A stretch of 64,000 nt of DNA. Source: Lacibacter cauensis (lineage in GTDB: Bacteria > Bacteroidota > Bacteroidia > Chitinophagales > Chitinophagaceae). Shown here in pieces: positions 27,120 through 34,618 of the stretch (positions within the stretch are counted from its first letter, which is position 1; every line of letters begins with the position of its first letter). Below the pieces are notes generated by a model. The model made no database searches and had not been told where the DNA came from. It was given only the letters and a program-made list of their open reading frames with translations. The DNA lies in NCBI RefSeq assembly GCF_007830055.1, contig NZ_VLLE01000004.1, positions 711,248-775,247 of the forward strand. The letters run 5' to 3'. The position numbers and the translations under genes were made by a program.

Positions 27120-27776
27120 ATGTCGAAAAAATTGTGGTTCTACCTTGGCTTCTTTGTTTTGCTGTTAGGCGTTTTTTATCTGGCTATTTTCTGGGGTACC
27201 GACTTATGGCGAAAGAAATTACCGGTTATGAACGAGGTGAAAGAGTTTGCATTTGTGAATCAGCTGGGCGATACGGTCACCAATCAACAGGTTACGGGTA
27301 AAGTACAGGTGGTTGAATTTTTCTTTACAACCTGCACCGGTATTTGTCCAAAGATGAATACCAACATGAAAGACATTGTAAAAAACTTTGCTGAAGAGGA
27401 AGACTTTATTGTGTTGAGTCATACAGTTGATCCCGATAAAGATTCTGTTGCCCGGTTGAAGCATTATGCCGACTCCATGAAAATTGATCCGGCCAAATGG
27501 ATGCTGCTCACCGGTACAAAAGAAAAACTGTACGAAGCTGCCCGCAAGAGTTATTTGTTAGATGATCAAAAAAACGGGCTCGACCCGATTGCCGATCAGT
27601 TTATTCATACACAGTTGTTTGCATTGGTAGATAAAAGTGGTCGTGTGCGTGGCATTTACGACGGACTGGATAAAAAGGAGCTGGCGAAACTAAACGACGA
27701 TATCAGCCTTATTTTAAAAGAGCGTTACGATGGGCCACGTTTTGTAAACGGTATTTTTCAGAATAATCCTAATTAA
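27120..27776 (+). CDS. SCO1/SenC family protein
   Basis: 218 residues. An N-terminal membrane anchor (about 6-24) is followed by a thioredoxin-like domain with Cys72 and Cys76 in CTGICP and His163 in QFIHTQ, the copper ligands of SCO proteins. The family helps assemble the CuA centre of cytochrome oxidase. It is followed after 13 bp by the Fur-type gene, and the divergent MerC-like gene is 101 bp away. The locus looks metal-related. Confidence 0.92.
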   Translation: MSKKLWFYLGFFVLLLGVFYLAIFWGTDLWRKKLPVMNEVKEFAFVNQLGDTVTNQQVTGKVQVVEFFFTTCTGICPKMNTNMKDIVKNFAEEEDFIVLSHTVDPDKDSVARLKHYADSMKIDPAKWMLLTGTKEKLYEAARKSYLLDDQKNGLDPIADQFIHTQLFALVDKSGRVRGIYDGLDKKELAKLNDDISLILKERYDGPRFVNGIFQNNPN

Positions 27777-27789
27777 TTAATTTTCGGGT

Positions 27790-28209
27790 ATGAGCGAAGC
27801 AATTAAAGATCTCCTGAAAAAAAATCATATGAGTGTAACCGACAGCAGGTTACAGATACTGGACATGTTCTACCATGCACCAGGTGCTCTTGCTCATGCT
27901 GATATTGAGAAAAAAGCAAGTGATAAAATTGATCGTGTTACCATTTACCGCACGCTTCAAACATTCGAAGAAAAAGGAATCATCCACACGATACCTACGG
28001 CGGACAACTCGGTGAAATATGCGTTGTGTAAAGATCAATGTGCCGAGGGTCACCACCACGATAACCATGTGCATTTTGTTTGCGACAAATGCAGTAAAAC
28101 AATCTGCTTAGATGATGTGCATGTACCGGAAGTAAAACTGCCCAAAGGTTTTCAGCCACACCAAAGCAATATGGTGGTGAACGGTTTTTGCAGCGATTGC
28201 AGAAGTTAA
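27790..28209 (+). CDS. Fur-family metal-responsive repressor
   Basis: 139 residues, a full-length Fur fold. The winged helix (1-75) includes IDRVTIYRTLQTFEEKGIIH. A metal-binding part carries the CDKC (98-101) and CSDC (134-137) structural zinc pairs and the His cluster GHHHDNHVH (88-95). Which metal it senses (iron, zinc or peroxide type) cannot be told; the MerC-like neighbour fits a zinc or mercury-type role. It is in an operon with SCO1 and may bind the palindrome at 27039-27059, giving autoregulation. Confidence 0.93.
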   Translation: MSEAIKDLLKKNHMSVTDSRLQILDMFYHAPGALAHADIEKKASDKIDRVTIYRTLQTFEEKGIIHTIPTADNSVKYALCKDQCAEGHHHDNHVHFVCDKCSKTICLDDVHVPEVKLPKGFQPHQSNMVVNGFCSDCRS

Positions 28210-28257
28210 CGCTAAGACCTGCCTGGCTGCAGACAGGGTTAAAAAAGAAAAAGAGTT

Positions 28258-28289
28258 GAAAGAGAAGCGTTGATGCGCTTCTCTTTTTT
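28258..28289 (+). terminator. terminator of the SCO1-fur operon
   Basis: AAAGAGAAGCG / CGCTTCTCTTT with a 5-nt loop and a run of T. Confidence 0.85.
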
Positions 28290-28415
28290 ATTGATAGCGC
28301 CAGATCTTAGTCCTGTTTCCAAACAACTTCCTCATTTCCTCCTTCCACTCTTTCATCCTCCTGGCAAATTGTTGCTTCCTCTTTTACTTCTTCTCTCTTT
28401 TAATCTCTTAGAAAC

Positions 28416-28446
28416 AAAAATGCCCTGCCGTAGAAACGGCAGAGCA
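28416..28446 (-). terminator. terminator of the M3 oligopeptidase gene
   Basis: On the minus strand ATGCTCTGCCGT pairs with ACGGCAGGGCAT and TTTTTG follows, 38 bp beyond the stop. Confidence 0.8.
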
Positions 28447-28483
28447 TGATTAATGTTCTGATTTAGCAGTGCAAATATCGGTA

Positions 28484-30202
28484 TTAATTAAGATTATCCA
28501 TTTCTGTTTTTACAAAATCCATCAGGGTTTTAATATGACCGGGCGAAAAATCGAATTTCAGCCCCGCAGTTTCGTAGAGCTGGGGCAGTGTTTTGGTGCC
28601 GCCAAGACTCAACGCATTCATGTAATGCTGTAACGCCTGCTGCTGGTTTTGCTTAAACTGCATCCACAAACCAATTGCACCTAACTGCGCAATGCCGTAT
28701 TCGATGTAGTAAAAGGGCACTTCAAACAAATGCAATTGGCGCTGCCATTCGTACGGACGGAACTGCTCCAATCCGGTGTAATCAATCAGCCCTGTGCTGT
28801 ATTCATTCGCCAACTCCATCCACTTTGCACCACGCTCTTCGGCAGTATGGGTTGGGTTTTCGTAAATCCAGTGCTGGAACGCATCAATGCGGGCAATCCA
28901 AGGCAAAATTGTCAATACACGTTCCAGTTGTTTGAATTTTGCACGGCGTAACTCTTCTTTGTCTTTAAAGAAAATGGTCCAATGCTCCATGCTGAACAGC
29001 TCCATGGCCATACTGGCCACCTCTGCAATTTCAGCTCCGTATTCTTTAAAACCGGTAAGCTCAAGATTGTGTGTAAGGAACGAATGAATAGCATGACCGC
29101 CTTCGTGTACCATGGTGGTAACATCATCCAACGTACCTGCTGCATTCATAAAAATAAACGGAGCGCCTGTTTCTGCTAACGGCATATTGTAACCACCGGG
29201 AGCCTTGCCTTTACGGCTGTCGAGATCAAAACGCTTCAGCTCATTCATTTTGCGTAAGCAATCGGCGAAGAACGGGTTGAGTTGCTCAAAGCATTCAATC
29301 GTTTTTTCCGTCAACTCTGTTCCGTTAACGAAGGGTTGCAATGGCTCAATACCTGCAGGTTCAGCATCCATATCCCACGGACGCAACTGCTCAACACCAA
29401 TTGCTTTGCGTTGTTCTTCGTAAATAATTTTCACCAGCGGTACTACGTGTTGTTTAACAGCTTCATGAAAGTTGAAACAATCCTGCGGCGTATAATCGAA
29501 ACGGCCGAGTTCTTTAAACTTATAATCACGGTAATTCTTAAAATCTGCATTCAGTGCAAGCTGATGACGTTTGGCAACCAGTTGATCAAACAGCTTATTC
29601 AGGGTTTCACGATCCTGGTAGCGACGGTTCTGCACTTTCATGTACACTTCTTCACGCAGCTTACGATCGGAACTTTCTAAAAATTTCGCTGCCTGTTGCA
29701 GTGTATATTCTTTGCCATTTACTTCTACGGTCATCTTACCTGCAATCTGGCCAAACTGTTGCTGCATTACACTCAGCTCAGACATGATGGGAATATTTGC
29801 CTCCCGAAACAGCTCAATGCTTTTTTTAATGGAGCGGATATAGGTGAAATATTTTTCCGCATCCAGCTCTTTTGTAAAGGCACAATCAATCAGTTTACGG
29901 TTCAGCTTATCTGCATAAGGCTGCATCTTAGGCGCAATCTCTACATAGAAATAGTTGAAGGCTTCTTCGAGCGCTTTATTTTCGGTATCGCAGGTCATGC
30001 GTACCTGGCGCCAGCAGGCATCTTCACTAATCACAGCTTCCAGTTCGCTGCTGTCTTTTAACCATTGCTCCAGATCGGCTTTGCTGTTAATTGCACGGTC
30101 GAGCAATTGTGTAAAGTAGGGCTCCAGCGCATCCCAGGTGGTAATGGTAAAATCAGCGGGTAAAAACTTCCTTTCAATCGGTTTAATATCGGCACTATAC
30201 AT
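28484..30202 (-). CDS. M3 family oligoendopeptidase
   Basis: 572 residues, no leader, so probably cytoplasmic. The zinc motif HEGGH (366-370) sits in VHEGGHAIHSFLTHN, with downstream Glu in EIAEVASMAMELF. These are typical of the PepF/M3 clan, which degrades short peptides. The ending (LGAIGLWMQF, LSLGGTKTLPQLYE) is the usual C-terminal helical domain. It is single-gene with a terminator, convergent with the SCO1-fur operon. Confidence 0.93.
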   Translation of the reverse strand: MYSADIKPIERKFLPADFTITTWDALEPYFTQLLDRAINSKADLEQWLKDSSELEAVISEDACWRQVRMTCDTENKALEEAFNYFYVEIAPKMQPYADKLNRKLIDCAFTKELDAEKYFTYIRSIKKSIELFREANIPIMSELSVMQQQFGQIAGKMTVEVNGKEYTLQQAAKFLESSDRKLREEVYMKVQNRRYQDRETLNKLFDQLVAKRHQLALNADFKNYRDYKFKELGRFDYTPQDCFNFHEAVKQHVVPLVKIIYEEQRKAIGVEQLRPWDMDAEPAGIEPLQPFVNGTELTEKTIECFEQLNPFFADCLRKMNELKRFDLDSRKGKAPGGYNMPLAETGAPFIFMNAAGTLDDVTTMVHEGGHAIHSFLTHNLELTGFKEYGAEIAEVASMAMELFSMEHWTIFFKDKEELRRAKFKQLERVLTILPWIARIDAFQHWIYENPTHTAEERGAKWMELANEYSTGLIDYTGLEQFRPYEWQRQLHLFEVPFYYIEYGIAQLGAIGLWMQFKQNQQQALQHYMNALSLGGTKTLPQLYETAGLKFDFSPGHIKTLMDFVKTEMDNLN

Positions 30203-30228
30203 AACAGGAATTTAAAATGATACAATAA

Positions 30229-30311
30229 AAAACGTCATTCCGGTTAAACGAGATAACTCAACTGCTTTTTGGAAAAAGATGAGCACGCTCAAAAGCCCGG
30301 CATGACGTTCT
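30229..30311 (-). terminator. large terminator hairpin after the DUF5606 gene
   Basis: Outer arms AACGTCATGCCGGG and CCGGAATGACGTT pair on the minus strand and are followed by a T run; inner TGAGC/GCTCA also pairs. The arms resemble the GTCATTCCG repeats seen elsewhere in the window. Confidence 0.6.
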
Positions 30312-30338
30312 AAATTAAGACAGGATTTATAAGAAGTA

Positions 30339-30887
30339 TTAATCTTCTTTCTTCTTCTTGGCAGCCTTTTTCTTTGGCGCTTCTTCACCTGCTTCTTCTG
30401 CAGGAGCTTCTGCTTTTTTCTTCGCTGCTTTTTTTGCCGGCTTTGGTTCTTCTGCTTCAGCAACTACCTCTTCTTCAACGGGAGCTTCTTCTTCCAGCAG
30501 CTGCTCGCTTAACTTCAACTCAATACCTTTTGCGGTAATAACGCCAAACCACTTCACCATCTTCTTCATATCGCTGGCATACACACGCTCAAAATCAAGA
30601 TCGGGATATACTTTTTCAAAATAAGCTTTTACGGCCTTTGCATCTTTCTCATCCGGTAATTTTCCACCATCGGCGTGCATTGCTTTAAAAATATCAATGA
30701 GGTTTACGTTTTCACGAATGGTATATACTTCAATACTTTCCAGGTGCGAAAACTGGTGTTGACGGGTTGAAGCAAACTTGGTTGAATTATCTTCGAGTGA
30801 ACGTACGATAGCACCATCGTTTTTGCTGCTAACAAGTTCAAACAAGCCGGGTAAGCCGGTAACTGCAATTAATTTTCCGTATTCCAT
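30339..30887 (-). CDS. DUF5606 protein with Lys/Ala-rich tail
   Basis: 182 residues. Residues 1-135 match the DUF5606 pattern (LIAVTGLPGLFELVS, HLESIEVYTIRENVNL), a domain I know from Bacteroidota and whose function is unknown. The last 45 residues are a low-complexity, alternating acidic and basic tail (KKAAKKK, EEAPKKKAAKKK) like histone-H1-type tails. The tail could bind DNA or RNA, but that is a guess. It has no obvious operon partner. Confidence 0.85.
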   Translation of the reverse strand: MEYGKLIAVTGLPGLFELVSSKNDGAIVRSLEDNSTKFASTRQHQFSHLESIEVYTIRENVNLIDIFKAMHADGGKLPDEKDAKAVKAYFEKVYPDLDFERVYASDMKKMVKWFGVITAKGIELKLSEQLLEEEAPVEEEVVAEAEEPKPAKKAAKKKAEAPAEEAGEEAPKKKAAKKKKED

Positions 30888-31126
30888 AATTTTAAATTCA
30901 AGGGGTGCAAGTTAACGGATTTCGCTTAACCCGTTTTTAATTTTAGCTGTTAAAGCTTTATCAACAAATAAGTACCTATTTAGCTGTAAACCAGCTGTTC
31001 TTACAATATTGGCCTCATTTTACCGTTAATTATCTGTCGTACAAACTATGAAAGCGGCTGCTACCTGTTTAGAATATTCCGAAACTCTTTATATTCGTTA
31101 AAATCAAGTAACCCAAACTCCAGCGC

Positions 31127-31756
31127 TTGCAACAGACAATATCCGAAGTAAATTTCAACCGCATCAGTAACGAACAGGTTGTTTCTTTCATTCACGATAA
31201 TGAATTATATAAGCTGAACGATTTTGCAGCATTGGAATCGTTTTGTCCGAAAACAAATTGCACCAAGCAGTTTTACAAGCATCACAAAACATTTTTTATT
31301 GAAGAGCCGATTGAAAAAGTTTGGGATGCTTACAAAAATATTCATCCTAAAAAAGCCTGGTGTGGATCGATGCTGCAGTTTGGTTTACAATACTGCCGCA
31401 ACAATAACCAGCTTTCGTACATTGATGATGAATATACCGGGGCAAAAGCCGGGCAAATTGTGTTGATTCGTGTAAAGGCATTAGGTGGTTTGGCTAAAGT
31501 TGCTGTTGGGCACGAAATAACTTCCATTAACGACGAGCAACATACATTAGAAACAAGTTACCTCGTAAAAGGAAAATCGCTGGGCAGCCAACGCATACAA
31601 CTCAGCACCTGTAACAAAGGATTCACCAAAATTTCGCATCACACTATTTACAAAAGTGGCTCCTGGCTGCGGGATAAACTTATTTATCCGTTCTTTCATA
31701 CCAAAGCCATTCGTGAGTTTCACGATAATATCCGCAAATCACTTTCTAACCAGTAA
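31127..31756 (+). CDS. hypothetical START-like protein
   Basis: 209 residues, TTG start. The upstream in-frame stop at 31109 leaves no ATG before residue 82. A central region with FFIEEPIEKVWDAYKNI, YIDDEYTGAKAGQIVLI and LKALGGLAK-like strands fits a START/SRPBCC-type cavity. The closing RDKLIYPFFHTKAIREFHDNI is helical. The family assignment is weak and the ligand unknown. It lies just upstream of an SDR gene with 60 bp between. Confidence 0.55.
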   Translation: MQQTISEVNFNRISNEQVVSFIHDNELYKLNDFAALESFCPKTNCTKQFYKHHKTFFIEEPIEKVWDAYKNIHPKKAWCGSMLQFGLQYCRNNNQLSYIDDEYTGAKAGQIVLIRVKALGGLAKVAVGHEITSINDEQHTLETSYLVKGKSLGSQRIQLSTCNKGFTKISHHTIYKSGSWLRDKLIYPFFHTKAIREFHDNIRKSLSNQ

Positions 31757-31771
31757 GTCACATAGGGATTG

Positions 31772-31804
31772 TTTGATGTTTATTTCTGGTTTCGTTTATC
31801 TTTA
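31772..31804 (+). promoter_or_regulatory. possible promoter of the SDR gene
   Basis: TTTG (31772-31775), 21 bp spacer, then TATCTTTA (31797-31804, one mismatch), ending 15 bp before the start codon. Confidence 0.4.
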
Positions 31805-31818
31805 AACAAACACTTAAA

Positions 31819-32565
31819 ATGAACTGGAACAAGCGCATTGCAATTATCACGGGTGCCGGAAGTGGAATTGGTAAAGCCACCAAAAATTTACTACGTTCTA
31901 AAGGCTGTGTTGTGTACAACCTGGATGTGAATGATCTGGATGAAACAGACGGCAGTTATTTTATCGCCTGCAATGTGCGCAACCGACACGAAGTAAACGA
32001 TGCTGTAGATAAAGTAGTAGCTGCCGAACAAAAAATCGATTTCCTGTTTTCCAATGCAGGCGTTCATTTGTTTGCCACATTGGAGCAAACAAGCGACGAG
32101 GAGTTGCAGCATGTGCTTGGTGTAAATGTGCTTGGCACCTATTACCTGTTACAAAAAGTAATTCCGGTCATGAAAGCACAAAACAAAGGCAGCATTGTGT
32201 TAATGGGTTCCGATCAGTCATTTGTAGGAAAAGCAGCCAGCTCGGTATATGGCATGACCAAAGGAGCAATTGCACAATTAACCAAAAGCACGGCTATTGA
32301 TTACGCCGCATTTAATATTCGAGTTAACTGCATTTGCCCCGGCACCATTAATACACCGTTGCTGCACAAAGCGGTAGAGCATTACTCCAACATCAGCCAT
32401 ACTGCTAAAGATGAAATATATAAAAGCTTAGATACGGTACAACCCATGGGCCGCATTGGTAAGCCCGAAGAAATTGCTGCAACCGTTGCTTTTTTATTGT
32501 CTGATGAAAGCAGTTTTACCACCGGTAGTCTTATTGCTGTAGATGGCGGTTATGTTTGCCAATAA
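31819..32565 (+). CDS. SDR-family oxidoreductase
   Basis: 248 residues. The Rossmann motif TGAGSGIGKA, NAG in LFSNAGVHLF, catalytic Tyr and Lys in YGMTKGAI, and NCICPGTINTP are all in order, so the fold and catalysis are classical SDR with NAD(P). The sequence ends GSLIAVDGGYVCQ. Substrate is unknown. It precedes gmk by 56 bp. Confidence 0.92.
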   Translation: MNWNKRIAIITGAGSGIGKATKNLLRSKGCVVYNLDVNDLDETDGSYFIACNVRNRHEVNDAVDKVVAAEQKIDFLFSNAGVHLFATLEQTSDEELQHVLGVNVLGTYYLLQKVIPVMKAQNKGSIVLMGSDQSFVGKAASSVYGMTKGAIAQLTKSTAIDYAAFNIRVNCICPGTINTPLLHKAVEHYSNISHTAKDEIYKSLDTVQPMGRIGKPEEIAATVAFLLSDESSFTTGSLIAVDGGYVCQ

Positions 32566-32621
32566 AGCTTAACAGTTGTGTTACAGTTAACATTGCTGCT
32601 ATTCATTTAATTTTGGGGCTT

Positions 32622-33200
32622 ATGGAACAGGCGCACCAGAAGATTATTATCATAACCGCACCATCCGGTGCAGGTAAAACTTCTATTACCAAAGAGCTGA
32701 TGAAACGTTTTCCGCAGCTTTCATTTTCTATTTCAGCTGCAACACGTAAACCAAGAGCACACGAAACAGATGGTAAGGATTATTATTTTTTGAGTGTTGA
32801 AGGTTTTCAGCAAAAAATACAGGAAGAAGCGTTTGTTGAATGGGAAATGGTGTATGAAGGAAATTACTACGGTACCTTAAAAAGCGAAATGCAGCGCATC
32901 TGGAACAACAAGCAGGTGCCTGTGCTCGATATTGATGTGAAAGGTGCCATTCACGTGCAGGATTTATATCCCAAACAAACATTATCGATTTTTATTGAAC
33001 CGCCTTCTGTTGAAGAGCTTCGCCGCAGGCTGGAAAGCCGTGGCACCGAAACTGCCGACTCACTGGAAGCAAGGGTAAATAAAGCCGCTTACGAAATTTC
33101 ATTCAAGCATTCATTTCAACATGTGATTTTAAACGATAACCTTGAAAGGGCTATTGCAGAAGCCATCAGCATTGTAGGTAATTTCATCGGCGCTGCTTAA
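32622..33200 (+). CDS. gmk: guanylate kinase
   Basis: 192 residues from the ATG at 32622; the frame opens upstream at 32556 but overlaps the SDR gene. It converts GMP to GDP with ATP. The P-loop TAPSGAGKTS, the GMP-binding RKPRAHETDGKDYYF and the ending VNKAAYEISF are as in the family. A -7-like TAATTTTG (32608-32615) lies almost at the start codon, so the leader may be very short. The transporter gene follows after 42 bp. Confidence 0.94.
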   Translation: MEQAHQKIIIITAPSGAGKTSITKELMKRFPQLSFSISAATRKPRAHETDGKDYYFLSVEGFQQKIQEEAFVEWEMVYEGNYYGTLKSEMQRIWNNKQVPVLDIDVKGAIHVQDLYPKQTLSIFIEPPSVEELRRRLESRGTETADSLEARVNKAAYEISFKHSFQHVILNDNLERAIAEAISIVGNFIGAA

Positions 33201-33242
33201 TTCCATTGTATTCTTTTGTAAAAACATTATTTTTAAAGTACT

Positions 33243-34505
33243 ATGAATTGGTACATGTTGATATGGATTGGAGTGAGTATGCTGCTGATGGGTTTCTTTG
33301 CAGGTGTACAATCGGCCTTTGGCTCCCTGAATCGCTTTTCGGTAGAACTGAAAAAGAAACAAGGTGCCGCAAGTGGACGTATTCTCAGTTTCTTTATCGA
33401 CAACCAGAGTAAGTTTATTGGCGCAACACTGGTGTGCTCAACACTTACATTGGTCATATTTGCATTACTGGTCAACCGTTTTTTTCAACCGGTATGGCAG
33501 GAAATGCCTTCTTCTATTAAAAATTCGGCGCTGCTGCGTTTAGGGCTCGATTTTCTTACAGGCGGCATTATTGCCTTGTTGGTGTACACCGTGTTTAAAG
33601 CCTATTTCCGCAAAAAGAGCAATGCCGTCCTTTCGTTCTTTGCACGTGTTGTAAGCTTTTTCTACAGTGCTTTTTCCCCTGTTGCATCCATTTTTGTTGG
33701 CCTTGCCGAATGGATTTTAAAGTACCTGTTCGATGTTCGTGTAAACGATAAAAAAGAAACGTTTATTCGTGTAGATCTTGAACATTTTGTTCAGCAAAGC
33801 AAAGACAACGACGACGAAACACAGGATATCAATACCGAGTTATTTGAGAACGCATTATCGCTCCCCAGTGTAAAAGTGCGGGAGTGTTTAATTCCCCGTA
33901 AAGAAATTGTAGGTGTAGAAGCCAATGCAGATATTGATGAACTGAAACAAAAGTTCATTGAAACCAAACTGAGTAAGCTCATTGTGTACGAAGGCAATAT
34001 TGATAACATTATGGGCTATGCACACCAGCTGGATATGTTCCGCAAACCGGCCGATATTAAATCGATTTTATTACCCATACCTGCCGTTCCTGAAAGCATG
34101 GGTATTACCGATTTAATTAATCAGTTTACACGTGAGCGTAAAAGTATTGCCTGGGTAGTAGATGAGTTTGGTGGTACCAGCGGCATTGTAACCATGGAAG
34201 ATTTGCTGGAAGAAATTTTTGGCGAAATACAAGATGAGTACGATACCGAAGAGTTTGTTGAAAAACAACTGGCCGAAAACGAATTTATCTTCAGCGGAAG
34301 ACTTGAGCTCGATTACATTAACGAAAAATACAACCTCGATTTTAAAGAAGAAAGCGATGCTGAAACCTTATCGGGTTACATTGTAGAACATCATGAAACA
34401 ATACCTGTTGCAAAAGACCGCATTATTATTGACGATTACGAGTTTGATATTCTGTCAGTAAGCGAAACAAGAATTGAAACAGTTAAAATGAAAGTACTTC
34501 GCTAA
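33243..34505 (+). CDS. CNNM/CorC-type transporter with CBS domains
   Basis: 420 residues. A DUF21 membrane domain (1-165, about four helices) is followed by two CBS domains (about 210-340) with VRECLIPRKEIVGV and SIAWVVDEFGGTSGIVTMEDLLEEIFGEI, a family hallmark, then the small CorC_HlyC domain (360-420). The class is thought to export or import magnesium or related divalent ions; old annotations call it hemolysin. It may be co-transcribed with gmk. Confidence 0.9.
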   Translation: MNWYMLIWIGVSMLLMGFFAGVQSAFGSLNRFSVELKKKQGAASGRILSFFIDNQSKFIGATLVCSTLTLVIFALLVNRFFQPVWQEMPSSIKNSALLRLGLDFLTGGIIALLVYTVFKAYFRKKSNAVLSFFARVVSFFYSAFSPVASIFVGLAEWILKYLFDVRVNDKKETFIRVDLEHFVQQSKDNDDETQDINTELFENALSLPSVKVRECLIPRKEIVGVEANADIDELKQKFIETKLSKLIVYEGNIDNIMGYAHQLDMFRKPADIKSILLPIPAVPESMGITDLINQFTRERKSIAWVVDEFGGTSGIVTMEDLLEEIFGEIQDEYDTEEFVEKQLAENEFIFSGRLELDYINEKYNLDFKEESDAETLSGYIVEHHETIPVAKDRIIIDDYEFDILSVSETRIETVKMKVLR

Positions 34506-34618
34506 AGTGTTTTCTGTAACCAGCTACAATTCACCGTATCCGTTTATATAATGCGTACGCACCCTCCGAAACTTTAGTTTATCTTTTCATCCATCAGTTA
34601 ATCATTAAACCACGAATT

